Shown here one piece after another: positions 37,501-52,500 of a DNA stretch of 64,000 nt. How positions within the stretch are numbered: position 1 is the stretch's first letter; each line of letters begins with the position of its first letter. Origin of the DNA: Actinernus sp. WN-2022 (taxonomy: Eukaryota; Cnidaria; Anthozoa; Actiniaria; Actinernidae); contig JAOWCC010001634.1 of NCBI GenBank assembly GCA_030867875.1, positions 31,329,867 to 31,393,866 of the forward strand, read 5' to 3'. Both the position numbers and the translations under genes were made by a program. The notes under the pieces were generated by a model that did no database searches, was not told where the DNA came from, and saw only the letters and a list, made by a program, of their open reading frames with translations.

Positions 37501-40500
37501 AATATGAGTGGGTCGGTCCGTATCGAGAAATACTGTGCCCAATCTCTCAGTGCGGTCTCGGTCAGTACTTTCAAGACCGAGGACACAGTGTTCTCTATAC
37601 GGACCGACCCTTAGCCGGTAAATAACGTTTTGTTTATCTATTCTCTTTCGACTTGAGAAACAAATTATGGAGCATGGATTGCCGTGACCGTGGCCAGAGA
37701 AAGGAAACACGGCCCACTCCCGGAACCAGTTAGATCGCAGGAAAAAATAAAGGGAAAATCAAATATCATGTTCAAATATCATGCTCCAACTGATATCAAC
37801 CTTTCCTGTTGAAGTCATTCTTGAAGTCATTCGCTTTCTAAAAATTAGCCCTAAAACATCGCCGTCGTTTACCTGGGAACTTATGTTTACTGACCGGTTA
37901 GGGTATTTTGTATGGTCGGGTTAGGGTTTGTGTTAGTGACTCGGTCTGAGTTATGGATACAAGTCTCTAAACATGCTGTCGGTCTTACCTTAGTTGTCTC
38001 TGTTTTCCCTGTGCCAGCAGGCCCAGCGGGTGCACCACCCAGGTCAAGCTGAAGAGCTCCCATCAGACAAAGATAGCAACGATCCTGGACAACAAACAAC
38101 ACAAATGTCACAACGACATGCTAAGAAATATGTTCACGTGTCAAGAGGTATTTCAATAGTATTAACTTATTAATCAGTCATTATTAATGGCAGATGAGGC
38201 GCAAGAGAAAATAGGACTTTGTATGCTGTAGCTCGTTTCCTTATATAATTCTGCCAACAACACAAGATACACAAGAATGCACCAAGTAGAAGACTTTATT
38301 TCGGCCGCTAGTTTCAGTCATATAGCTCCATCACCATGGTAATATTTGGTTTGACCAATCAAATCTCTTTCCAAAATTTGATATTTTTCAAAATCAAATT
38401 CCATTTTTCGAGCAACCACGCAAAGGTTTTGGTTATTATAGTAAGAACATTTCGTTTCTTGGCGGCATGTATACAATAAAAGGCTCCCCAAAATACGAAT
38501 GACTCGTAAAAAATACACAGCCGTATTAGATGCTTAGCCGACTAATAACCTCTATTTATCATGTAGCCTCACTCGCATTTTAAAGCAAGCAAAAACATGT
38601 ATGTGAGGTTTGTTAGGTCAATGCGATAGTAATTAATGACTTTAAACGGGAACTGTCAACACACAAATGAAAATCTTTCTCACGACGAAAGACAATAATA
38701 ACTACTAAGATTAGTAGAGTATGCTTTCCAGGTATACTGGAGAAAATATGAGACAATTTTGATGAAGGATGGCAAAGATTAGATACTTTTAAGAGAAATT
38801 TAGAGCAACTTGAAATAAGTTCACTATAAACCGAAATCAAGTTTGTAGACTAAGCTTTTGTATCCACTTTAATCTTTGCCATCCTTCGTCAAAAGGTTCA
38901 ATTCGATTGACACTGCCCCTTTAATACACAACGATTTACAAAAATACTCCAAGGTAAGAAACAGCGGGTACTCACGGTCAGCGGTGTGATGACCAGACGA
39001 GCTGAAGCACCGAGGTACTCGTAACCATATATGTACATTGAGTTGGACATGCGCACTATGCAGTTATCCAGGTCTGGGTCCCAGTAATAACGCAGCTGTT
39101 TTACCCACTCAAAATTGGTGTCATTGTCCACCTTTGGTTAGAAATAACAAGGAAATAAAGGAAGCGATTAGAATTTACAAACTGACTTTGTATGAAATGG
39201 TGTAGTGATACTGAAAATGTTTATTTTCCGTCATCCAACCAGACTGCACAGTAATGATAACGGCATGGTCACGGAATGGTCACGGTAGTGAAATGGTGGG
39301 ACGTACTATTTATACGATGAGTAACTAGTTCCTGTAAAAACTAGTGTTGATCTGCTTCGGTGGGGAAGATAAACACTTGTATTATCAACTAAAAGTCGAT
39401 TAAGGTATGCTAACCGCCGACTTTTAGTTGATAATACCTGTACTATTTATAAACGTATTTCAATTCAAACAATAGGCAAATTTCGTATTTTCTTCGGACA
39501 AGCTCTTCGCCAGGCGGCCATCTTGGATTCAAAGCGAGGCAATCCTTCGTATTCCCTCAGTGCGAGACTAACCAGGATTGCCTCGCTTTCAATTCAAGAT
39601 GGCCACCAGGCCACAAGATTTGTCTATTGTGGAGGTTTTCAACACAGCCATTAAAATTGCGTGACACTAGTAATGGTCACCAGGGCCCAGTTCCTCAATC
39701 CCGATTAAAGTGCTTCTAACCCTTCTTGACATTTTTCTACCTATGAACCTTTGAAAGGTTTTGAGTACTTCTGCGAAGAAATTTTTGGTTTACAAAGAAT
39801 ACTCTATGTTCTACGCTTGTTTGAAATGGTGAAAAATTGACCTTTCCTGACCCATGACCGCGTTAGAAAAAGCCTGGGTCGATTCCCGGGTCGATTCCCG
39901 GGTCGACGTCATCTCATCAATGCATTATCCTCCATGGCGCCTTTCTATCACAACAACATCGATTTATAGAAAATATACACAGTTTGTGAGTTGTTGGTAA
40001 AGAAAAAAGTCATTTTAGACAAAATGTTAAGTATTTATTCAAATTACTGCAAAGTCGAATTAATGAGATGACGTCTACCCGTTAATCGACCCAGGCTTTT
40101 TCTAACGCGGTCATAGGTCAGGAAAGCTCAATTTTCACCATTTCAAACAAGCGTAGAACAGAGCATTCTTTGTAAACCAAACATTTCTTCGCAGAAGTAC
40201 TCAAAACCTTTCAAAGGTTCATAGGTAGAAAAATGTCAAGAAGGGTTAGAAACACTTTAAGCTAATCCAGGATTAAGGGTAATCTTAAGTTCGATTTGCT
40301 AAAAAGTGGACTACTGATTTGGGATTAAAACCTATTGTATGGTGAGAAATGTGTAGCACCATTGTACTTGTAATCCTGGAATAAAAAACACACCATTTAC
40401 CACGAGTACCAAAATACTGAATTGGAATTTAAACCAGGATTAACACTAATCACGCTTCGAGTTGGAACTCAGGCCAGAACGATGTTCATGCATTTGTAAG

Positions 40501-43500
40501 CACTAATCAACTATAGCGACGATGCAAGAAAACAACAAAAACTTTATGTTGGAATGACAAATTCAATTTGAATGAGCGAGTGTTTGGTAATGGGGAATTA
40601 TTCATATCTCATGCCCGTGCGGGAAGAAATCTGGTAACAATGGTGTCAGAGCGAGACCAGTTGTCACAAAGATAGAAAAAATGGAGTCGGTCAGAAATGA
40701 ATTAGTTTCTGTCGTACCGCACTGCTGTGTTCGACTGCTGTGTCATTAGGAGATTAACGTCAGTTTCCGCCATCTTCTGTAGATGTGTCTCTTCTTTTGA
40801 CAAGCTGGCACAACTAGCCTCGCTTTGATGCCTTTATGAATAAGGTCAATACCAATAAAGCAAACAGACAGACAGACAGACAGAAAAGATATAAAAAGTG
40901 TTTTTTACGGTTGAATAGTGCGTGTTGTGTGACATGTCATACCTGAACGCGCACCATTCCTGTCAAGATATCTCTGGCGTGGACGTCTATCGTAATCAGT
41001 GCACCTAGGATGTTACGGGTCAGCTTCGGCAGCTCGCCTCGCACTAGGGCTGCAAGCTGGTTCAGGCTCTGAAAGTATTTCCGTTAGTTTTCTCATCTCT
41101 TTTCTTATCTTTCCTGGCACGATAGAGAAGATTTCGTATGACTGGGACAAACTATGGCATGTCCGTAGCCTTACCGTACTGTAACTTACCGTACCGTAAG
41201 GGAAACCATACTGTACCGTAAGGGAAACCATACTGTACCGTAAGGGAAACCATACTGTACCGTAAGGGAAACCATACTGTACCGTAAGGGAAACCATACT
41301 GTACCGTAAGGGAAACCATACTGTACCGTAAGGGAAACCATACTGTACCGTAAGGGAAACCATACTGTACCGTAAGGGAAACCATACTGTACCGTAAGGG
41401 AAACCATACTGTACCGTAAGGGAAACCATTTCAATGTCACGGCATGCCATAGAGCAGATTTCGTATGAGTGGAACAAACTACAGCACTGACTACAGCACG
41501 GTTACCGTACGGCATGCCATGACGTTGAAATGGTTTCCCATTGTTTTTGTCCTTCTCATCCAATCAAATCACAGAACTACGGCACAGCACATCTACAGCA
41601 CGGTTAATTTTATGGACATGCCGTAGTTTGTCACACTCTTACGAAATCTGCTCTATAATAACCGTACCGTAGTTTGCCCCACTAATGACATACGAAATAC
41701 GCTCTATCCTCTCATTGGGTATATTTGTTGTCAAAGATTATGGAAAGCGTCAGTTCCAACCTTTCCCTTCATATAGAAATTAACGTTAACAACTTCTCAT
41801 AAAATAACGTCTACATAACAAGCATTCGAATTGGTTGAAAAGCGTTTCCGTGGTAACACAGTAACATAAAACGTGTGATATTGAAGAACGTTTCTGATTA
41901 GCTAACGGCAGTAGATCGAGCATATTATAGGAAAACCGACGTACTCATATTCATCCCGCCGATTGAACGAATTTTGTAACTTTTTGACAGTATGCAAAAT
42001 CTGCAATGTTTCCATTTTGAAATGGAAATGCTTTATACTGTTTCCCTTTTATATTTTCATGTGTTTACCAAAACTAGTCGACCGACAAATCGTGAAGAAC
42101 TATTATGAAGAATTCAGCATTCACAGAAACTAGAGAAAACCCAACAACACAATTCAGCAGTCACCTGTCTGTACTCTGGAGCTGGCGCAGATATATGGGA
42201 TAAAAAGGGGGGGGGGGGGGGGGGGGTTTTCGATCGAGCCCCCTTTCTCTCCCTCCCTTTTATAAAGTAAAACAAAGCTGCCATGGTAAAACCCCTATCG
42301 AATCCCTCTAGGAGAATCCTGGACCGCCCCAGCGTATCTCAAGACCTCCCTTGTGAAGCGCTTTGTTTATAGAATTTGCGCTATTTAAATGAAAAAACTT
42401 TGTTTACCTTGAAGGACTTTTCCTCAGCTTGTTTCACGGCTTCCAGTCTATCTCCGTCACAGGTCAGACAGGCCGTGATGTCTCTGCACCACATAGTCTG
42501 CGATATCATCAATACGATCTGTAATGTAAACCAGAAGTGCTTAGTTTTTATCGCTGAATTTCAACGCTGAATTTCAACGCTGAATTTTACGGAGAAATTT
42601 AACGGGACCTGAAACAATCCTAAGGACTGAGCTGATCAAAGTCAGGACCCGTCTAAACCACAGCTCAATTGGAATTTAGCATGTTGGTTTCTGTAATGTA
42701 AACAAGAAGTGGTTCTACTTTAGTTCTTAACGCTACATTTTAACGGGACCCGAAACAACTATAGGGGCTGGTCAAAGTCAGGACCCGGCTAAACCGAATT
42801 GGCTAACCCTAAGCCTAGCGTATTGGTAAAAATCAGTTCTAAAAGATACACAACCATGTCGACAAGATCCGCAACAAATAATTTGTTAATACGTTCGGCA
42901 CAAATATTATTTTAATGACTGAAAAATACATGCCAACGCATCCTGGCAATCATAGGCATAACATTCTATGCAGTTCGAATCAGAATGTGCGTTTTGTGTG
43001 TCTACGTTGGAAATGGTTTTGATATACCTGGCTGGGGTGTAATGTGACCCATTCCTCTCTCGGTCTCGACTCGTAGTCAGCAATGGATGCCTTGGCTATC
43101 CGTCTCAGAGATGACACCATGTTCTCCTCCACCTTACCCAGCCAGTCCTCCACGTTACCACGCGCTTTAAGACCCTAACAAGGAAAAATCGGAACGCGTC
43201 AATTTGATTACCACGGAGTATTCTTAGGTGAGTAATTAAGAGCTTCGTTCCGTGGCTAGCTTCCAGTTTGGTGTGAAGGCCAGGGGGTTGAAACACCTTC
43301 CTTGCAGGGACGTCAACGTCGCTGGCCTTCTCTTTGATATATTAACCTTTATGTAATAAACAATGCGAAATGCGTGCTCTAAAAGGTCGATAGCCATGTC
43401 ATATTAGAGTTTAATATTAAATATAAGTTAAATATATCCAAGCAGGTGATTGGCTAATGACAGTGCTTTATTGGTGACCACAGCGTGCTGTGCGCTCAGT

Positions 43501-46500
43501 TGGAATATTAAAAGTTTGAAGCTTTATGTTTATGTTTTATTGACAAACACACTTGCTGACTCAGTACGATGAACTCAAAATGTCTTCATACTGCATTCGG
43601 CCTCGTGTAGTATTCATATTTTTCGTTGATCGTACAGTCAGCGCGTGCCTGTATTTGTCAGTATTCATTATTTTTCATTCATCGTACAGTCAGCGTGTGC
43701 CTGTGTTTGTCAATAAAACGTGCACGCCAGTCTCTAAGCCTTAAACAGATGCACAGATGACAGGGCTGCAAATAGCAGTCAGTCATCTGATATTGTTCGA
43801 CCAAATTTCGCAAATGTCAGATAATTTTCAAATGTGCTTGGACACGAGGTCCGTGCACTAAAATGACTGGAGATCACTGTACATTCGATCATGCAACAAG
43901 TGAGCCGATCACATTTGTAATATTCTGATTGAGAAAAAAATATTTCCAGTCCAGCATGACGTTACGCTTTGCAGGAAATTAATTCGTAATCTCCTTTTTT
44001 CACTCGTTATCGTATAAAACAAATACATGTCATTCTGCTGTGGATCTGTCCTCTTATAGATTCACAGATGACATCACAACGTGACGAGAACGACAGTCAC
44101 GCAACTCGAATGCATCTCGTGGAGTATTTATTTGTTCTCGTCACGTTGCCATGTCATCTGTGCATCTATAAGAGACAGACGAATGGCAGAATGACATGAT
44201 CGTTTTGAAGTTTGTTTGCCATCCAGTAAAGCCTTTCCCATGGGATCATGAGCGCAATTGATTGGTTATTGAAGTGATATACATGACTGTTATTGATTCG
44301 AAAGTGAAAGTGAAATAGGTTATTTAAGAGTGACAGTCAATCATATTTGCTGAACTGCATAATAACACAACCTAATGATATATTCAATAACATTTCTCAA
44401 CTCTAAATGGCTGAGAACAGCCCAATTTCCGATTAATTCAGTGCAAAGTTGTAATTCACTACAGGAAGTTGAAATTCAGTGCAATTTCAGGGCTACCATA
44501 GCAATAAACAATTATGTTAAGTCTCATTCTGATTCAATGACATGAAAACGGTTGCTTTGCCTGTACTGGTACGGTTTCCTTAACAACATGCGCGCCTTTG
44601 CTGTCGTAAATTTCAATAGCAACAAGTGTTTTTTTTAGGTAAATAATTAACAAAAATCGTCTGGTGCAATTAACAATATTAAATATCACTTTTGATATTT
44701 CAAATTTTCCGAATTTTGATTAAATTTTGAAATATCACTCACGGTATTTATTGTTAATTGCACCAAAAACTAGACGATTACAATGTACATCTACTAATTA
44801 CAGTCAGTCATACACACCCTAATTTACTACATCATGTAAACCAGTGTACATGAAATGTGCCACGCCAGATACGAAAATCCACTAAAACACTTTATAGCTG
44901 TGGCTACAAAAATATGTGGAAACGTATTCCCCGACTAATGCAGTGGCGATGAACCTCCGGGAACGACGTATTAATAAACCTTAGAAAGATATATTACAGA
45001 AACAGAAAGATGCTGACGTAGGATGAATCATATTTCCCGCTCAATAGCACCCACTGAATCCCTAAGACAATACCCGAGATTATATGTCGTGCCAACAAAA
45101 TATTAATTTCAGACTAATTCGTTCCTTCGTCACTCAACCGTCAGAAATGATATTATTTGTTAATTATAAGGACCATATTAAAGAGTGTTTTAAACAATAA
45201 CAATGCTTTATTTAATGCTTATCTAGTTGTCGCAATACTGGTTAGCATTCTATCTCTTTGCGCAACTACTACTTCTGGTTGCTATCACAGCAGCTACAAT
45301 AACAACAATAACAACAAAAACGTTCAGTGAAAGAAATTTGACACGTACCTTCCCAAGGCTAACTTTTTCTCCCTCTGGTGAAATCATACCGAGGATGTCA
45401 TTCGTCTGTTGCGGTTTGCTTGCAGACGAGGCTAATAAACAAAATAATAATAGTTATCATCATCGTCACCGCCACCGCTGCCGCCGCTACCAGGACCACC
45501 ACCACCACCGCCGCCGCTACCACCACCATCACCGCTTCCGCCGCTACCACCACCACCACCACCACCGCTTCCGCCGCTACCACCATCACTGCCGCCGCTG
45601 CCACCACCACCACCACCGCCGCCGCCACCATCACCACCACCGCTACCACCACAATCACCGCTGCCGCTTCCGCCGCTACCACCACCAGCATCACCGCTGC
45701 CGCCACTACCACCACCATCATCACCTCTGCCGCTTCCGCTGCTACCACCACCACCACCGCCGCCGCTGCCGCTGCCACCGCCACTACCACCATCATCATC
45801 ATCACCACAAATATTGACCCATTCGATTAACGAGCATTCCTTAGTGAGGACCAAAGAGGACCAAAGAGTTCTATTAAATTGGGTGCTGGTAACGAGCCTG
45901 TAATGAATGCAATATTACAACATTATTTTCAAGCATGCTCAAGGTAACCTACACGCGAACAAAAGTACTTACGTCTGTCTCCTGTTGGCGTGACGGGTTT
46001 GTCTTGAGGAGTAGTCGGTGGCTGTACTGTAGTACCAAACTCTAGCCTGGTAACCAGAACAGAAATGAACGAAATTGTATTTGTCAAAAGATATCGATAC
46101 TAATTTTTGACAAAACAATTTTTAGAAGGTACATACTTGGTGATGGCGTCAAAGCACTTCTGGAGATGGGGTTGCACGGCATGCGGGTTACGAGTTTGAG
46201 ACAGAATTTCAAGCAGCTCGTCATTCGAAAGAAAATAAAATCTGTAAGGTAAGACAGCACAAAATGTCAACAGTTGGGAAGAATAAGTTAGCTATGGTTG
46301 ATAAAGTGAACGAAGATGGGCAAACAGAAGTCAACTGAACAAACATGTCAACAATATCATGTGTTGTTGAAAGCACTGAAATTTGGAAGGTAGTGTGTAG
46401 GTGTGGGTGAGTAAGGGTATAAGGAGTTCCATCGACAAACGAAAAATGGACCAAGACCCAAGAGAAGAAGTCAAGCAAGCTTTATTATCAATCGATGAGG

Positions 46501-49500
46501 TCACGGTGTGTGGGAGGGTAAAGGGTTCCATCAACGAACGAAAGGTGGACAAAGAGCCAAGAGAAGAAATTAAGCAAGCTTTATTATTAGTTGATGGGGT
46601 AATACTATTTGGAAGGGTAAGGGGTTCATCAACGAACGAAAGGAGGACCAAGACCCAAGAGAAGAAGTGAAGCAAACTTTATTATCAGTTGATAAGGTGA
46701 CGGTGTGGGAGGGTAAGGGGTTGCATCAACGAACGAAAGGTGAACAAAGAGCCAAGAGAAGAACTCAAGCAAGCTTTGGTATCAGTAGATGAGGCGACGG
46801 TGTGGAAGAGTAATGGGCTCCATCAGCGAGATGAATGGTTAATCAAGAGCAAAGAGAAGAAGTTATACAAGTTTAGTATCCGTTGACGACGTGATGGTGT
46901 GGGTAGGTAAGGGACTCCATCAGAGAGATGAAAGGTGCACCAGGTGTTGAATTCATAACGTTACCTTGGAAAGATGACGCACTTCGACTCCAGGTACGCC
47001 TCGAGGCATTTCTGTATCTGATCCAGTAATGCATTGTTATTCTGGAATGTTTCCAGCAGACCTTCAAATAAAAAAAGCAATGATTAAAGGCGACTTCAAC
47101 AATGACCTTAAAGCACTGAAAGATAATGAAAGGTACAAAACACAAGTAACGTACGTAGAGGCAAGTAACCCTTACGTAAAAAACATACCTGACTAAATCA
47201 ATATAACACAATTCAACAGATCGTGCCAAAAATAACTTTACATGAACCACAATTCGTACACAATTTGAAGAAGGAACAGCCGATAAAGATCCCTTATACA
47301 ATCCGAGCGTCATTTAACAATCAGTGTGGTATAGTGGAACCTCTCTAAGCGACAAGTTTATTCCCCAGTCAAATCACTACATTTAAAAGCTCTTGTAAGA
47401 GACCACCTCTCTACAGCGATCACCCTCATTTGATATCAAGAGTAGTCGTTTGTTACAGTACCTCTGCGTTCATACTTGTCCAATACAATACAAATTTATG
47501 TATAGCATTGTTTGTATTTTATTGTATTGCATCGTTCTACTATTGTATTGTATTGTTAAACTATTGTTATGTCGATAGAATACAATACAATGCTATGCAT
47601 AAATTTGTCAGAGTATTAAACAACCCTCTCTGCGTTCTGCGTAATTTACGCATAAAAACGGGGGAAAAGCACAATTAATTTTTAAAACAGCTAAATTATA
47701 CGAGGCAGATAAATACTCTCGTTAAATGTTCAGGAATTTCCACCGCGTCTACCTGGGCAAACATTGTTACGTCTTGCGTCTCAGGCAACATCACCTGACG
47801 AGCGATCGCAAATCAATAGTAAGATATGTCAAACTGACTGTGAAGCTATAATGACACTATTACAGACATCAATAATTTACTACTAAAATTCGGACACACT
47901 TTGATTTGATTCTTCTTTGGTTTTAGGAATCATTAACCAATTGGTTATCTCCTATTTCCATCCCCTGTACCTCTAATATTCACTAATAAGTACACTTATG
48001 CATTGTTTTATATGTGAAGAAACATAGTTCTAGTGTAGATACCGCTGTTGATACTGACCTGGTTGCGTTGCGGCTCTTAGTGCGTTCGGCAGCCTGTTCA
48101 CTTTCCTCATGATTTCCTTCCATGATTTATCTACTGTCATGAACATCTTGGCCTCGGCAGGCAACTGTCTCTGGATGTCAGGTGCACTGAAGATGCTCTC
48201 TAGGTACAACCAGTTACGCTGGCACGTCATCCATTCATCCTAGAGGGAATGGGCGATGATTTAAATCATGGCCTTCCGTCACCGTACAGTAACTTACTAC
48301 GGTAACTGATAAGACAAAAACGTCACGGCATGTCGTAGAGTAACCGTGCCGTACGTCACTGCGTAACTTGCCCTGCTCGAAGCAGTTGACGTTGGTGACG
48401 TCACGCACGGCAGCGAAAAGAGCGCACAGACGCTTCCGAGTTCGTAAAGTTCCATCACGCACATCATACCCTCGGTTTTTCTTTTATACGTGCTCAGACT
48501 TCAAGAACGTCACATCATGTGACACCAACTACTAATGAAATACCTTCATTATTATACGTATATGAATGTACAGACAGTTAGTTAGATATCCATACCATGG
48601 TCTCGCTGAAGAGATGTAGCTGTCGCTGCCAATCTTCAACTCTTGGTCTGATGGGGCCGACGTGACGGGACCCCGCAATAGTAGAAACGTTGATCTGCAT
48701 TTAAAATAATCCCATTTAAGTCATACAGCATTAACAGGCAATCATCATTAGCGTACAAATACTTTATAGGAATTAAGTTTGATTTTTTTGTAAAAGAGCT
48801 GCAGAGCCTAATGTTGACGGTACTGATAAGGCATCAATTACTATTACAGTTACAAGTGATGAATACTGAATGGAGTACCTCCAAAACGGCTTTTTCAATA
48901 TCACTGTTCTTCCCAGACTTTTTCTCTAGAGCGGTATTCTCATTAGAATCCCATATAAGGACTGATTGGTTAACGAAGGGTTGAAAATATTAACAATAAC
49001 CTATTTGTGGCATCGAAATATGCCCTGATATTTCGTCCGTGGATATTGTCTGTTCCGAGAAGAGAACAGTTCTCGAGAGCAAAGCTCGAGGGAAACTGTG
49101 AGCTTCGAGGATCAGATAATGTCCAAGGGTTAATATCAGAGCATATTTCGACACCACAATGTACGTTGTTGTTGTTATCATCCTTCAAATATTTTCTTCT
49201 TTGACGCGCGCTTATGCTCACAGGAGGTGTATTCACTGATATCTCGTCTGGAGGAGAGAAAATACCGGGTCACGTAACGCATTCCACGAATCACGCACGA
49301 GAGAAAATAATTGAAAGGGTTATAAAAATTGTGTTGATACATATAGCCATAAGTTTTCCAGACACAACGCACGCTCTCATTGGTTGAACCGGGGTCACGT
49401 GGCAGTCATCAAAATCCAATGTATCCCGCGCGGGATACAATTCAAATGTACCACGTGATCACATCGTGACAGAGATGGTGTGATGTGTCGCGCGCGCCAC

Positions 49501-52500
49501 TGGCTAACTAAAGGCGGGAAAATAATAATTTGTGTACCAAAAATCAGGGAAAAGGAATTTTATGATTGTTGCTATATAACAGCTATATAAGTACATAAAT
49601 ATTATTATTATTACGGTGATATCGTGTTTACGTGTATTCAGTGTTAGGACACTCACTTACCATGCTGTCATACAGTGCGATACGGTACGGTACGCGTGCA
49701 ATATCATTACGGTGATATCGCGTTTACTTCACACGTGATTCAGTGTTAGGACACTCACTTACCATGCTGTCATACAGTGCGATACGATACGGTACACGTG
49801 CAATATCATTACGGTGATATCGCGTTTACTTCACACGTGTATTCAGTGTTAGGACACTCACTTACCATGCTGTCATACAGTGCGATACGATACGGTACAC
49901 GTGCAATATCATTACGGTGATATCGCGTTTACTTCATACGTGTGTTGAGTGTTAGGACACTCACTTACCATGCTGTCATCCAGTACGGTACGGTACGCGT
50001 GCAATATCATTACGGTGATATCGCGTTTACGTGTATTCAGTGTTAGGACACTCACTTACCATGCTGTCATCCAGTACGGTACGGTACGCGTGCAATATCA
50101 TTACGGTGATATCGCGTTTACGTGTATTCAGTGTTAGGACACTCACTTACCATGCTGTCATACAGTGCGATACGGTACGGTACACGTGCAATATCATTAC
50201 GGTGATATCGCGTTTACTTCACACGTGTATTCAGTGTTAGCACACTCACTTACCATGCTGTCATCCAGTACGATACGGTACGCGTGCAATATCATTACGG
50301 TGATATCGTGTTTACTTCACACGTGTATTCAGTGTTAGCACACTCATTTACCATGCTGTCATCCAGTACGGTACGGTACGCGTGCAATATCATTACGGTG
50401 ATATCGCGTTTACTTCACACGTGTATTCAGTGTTAGCACACTCATTTACCATGCTGTCATCCAGTACGATACGGTACGCGTGCAATATCATTACGGTGAT
50501 ATCGTGTTTACTTCACACGTGTATTCAGTGTTAGCACACTCATTTACCATGCTGTCATCCAGTACGGTACGGTACGCGTGCAAGTAAGTGAAGCGGCAAG
50601 ATGGCGGCCGGATGCAATCTACTGAGCTCGAAAAGATTTGTGGCTTTCTTGCTCATGACTGGCCTGCTCGCTTCCAGCAAAGTGGACAACCCATCTACTA
50701 ACAGAGGGCTAACCATTTCAGTACGAAGGGAGGTCAAAGTATCGACTCCAGCTGCTATAAATTTATCTTATCCTGCCAATTGTCACTATAAAATCCTACG
50801 AAGCCGGGGCCGTGGCAAAAGTTATTTGGCTTCGAGAGTTTTACACACTGAAAACGGCACAAGTAGCTTCCAACTTTCCCGAATTATCTTAGGAGGCGAT
50901 ATCCACACAAATCCTGGACCTGTTGGAAAGAGAACTCCGAAATATCCCTGCAAGGAGTGTGGAAAGAACGTTCGCTCTAATCAAGACGCCCTATTATGTA
51001 TCAAGTGTAACTCCTGGTCGCATGCTAAATGTTTGGAACTAACCAAAGCTATGATCAAGTACTACTTGGATAATCCAAACATCGAATGGACATGTTTACT
51101 GTGCTCCCTCCCGTTTAGGATTGAGGATTATTCCTTTGAAGTGGAGCCTGCTTGTGATCTAAATAAAACAGCAAACTCACCGATAAATAGAAGTGAAACT
51201 CATGGTGGATATGCTAATGAGAACCTACCGAACTCCCAGCGGAGCTCAATCCTTGAAGAAAGGAAAAACAACTCAAGCGGTGCATTTATTATGCACTTAA
51301 ATATAAACAGTATACAGAATAAATTCGAAGAGCTCAAGTTACTAAATGACTCTTTAAAAGCGCATATCCTTGTAATATCAGAGACTAAGATTGACAGTTC
51401 ATATCCCAATAGCCAATTTAGCCTCGAAGGGTATCACATGTACCGGAAAGATAGGGCGAAAGGGGGAGGCGGACTGATAGCATATTTCTCCTCATCTATC
51501 CCCTCAAAGAAGGTGGCACTACCAAAGGCCTATAAAACGCTCGAAGCCATCGCTGTGGAGTCTAAGATAGGGAGGAACGACATACTATTTCTGGCAATTT
51601 ATAGGCCACCTAAACAGTCTGGAAAAGAAAACAATTCGAGTTTAAAATATCTTCAAAGAGTGGAGGAGGAAATGAATGACATCTGCCAATGGGCGTGCTT
51701 TCAAAAACAGTCCGTCGTAATCGTAGGAGATCTAAATATGGACAGGTTAAGACCAGAACGTGGGGAAGGGAAGATCCTAAAAGATCTAGAGGAAGTAAAC
51801 AACCTCCAGTGTCTGATTACAGAACCTACAAGAATCACTAGTCATTCTCAAACACTCTTGGATGAAGTGCTTACCAACACTCCTGAGTTGTTTAAGAGAT
51901 GCGGTACTTATAACCCAAAAATTAGTGATCACTGTATGGTGTATGGCGAAATGATTGAGAAGGTACGAAAGTATAGGCCGAAAACCATAACATTCAGACA
52001 GATGAAAAACACTGATTTTAAACAACTTAATCAGGATTTGCTTGATGCCCCATGGCATGTAGGAGATATATTTAGCAATACTGATGACAAGTACGGTTAT
52101 TGGAATGGCCTTTTTAAGAGTATTGTTAACGAACACGCTCCGATCAAAAGGAAACGAGTCTGTGATAAGGATATACCTTACATGACTCCTGAATGGAAAA
52201 AGGCCATAATGAACAAGAGGAGGCATGCTATTCAGTTTGCTAAGAACCGCACTACTGAGAATTTTGAACTGAAAAGGAAGTACAGAAACATTGCAACGCG
52301 GGAACGTAGAAAGGCTATTAAGGCATACTGGTACACTAAATCGGAAGAGCTAAAATCCAGGCCTAGTGAGTTCTACAATACTTTCAGGCCCTTCATTAGC
52401 AGTAAGGCCAAGGACTCCACTTCGATATGCTTAAGAACTGATGGAGATAAAGTTGAGAAAGATCAAACGGAAGTGGTTGAGCGATTAGTTAACTACTTCT

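Noticed and set aside
45227..45854. Several long ORFs rich in His/Arg, Thr/Ala, Val/Ala or Gly/Ser
   Set aside because: All arise from one triplet-type low-complexity tract that is open in many frames. It lies in a dynein intron and no frame shows a domain.
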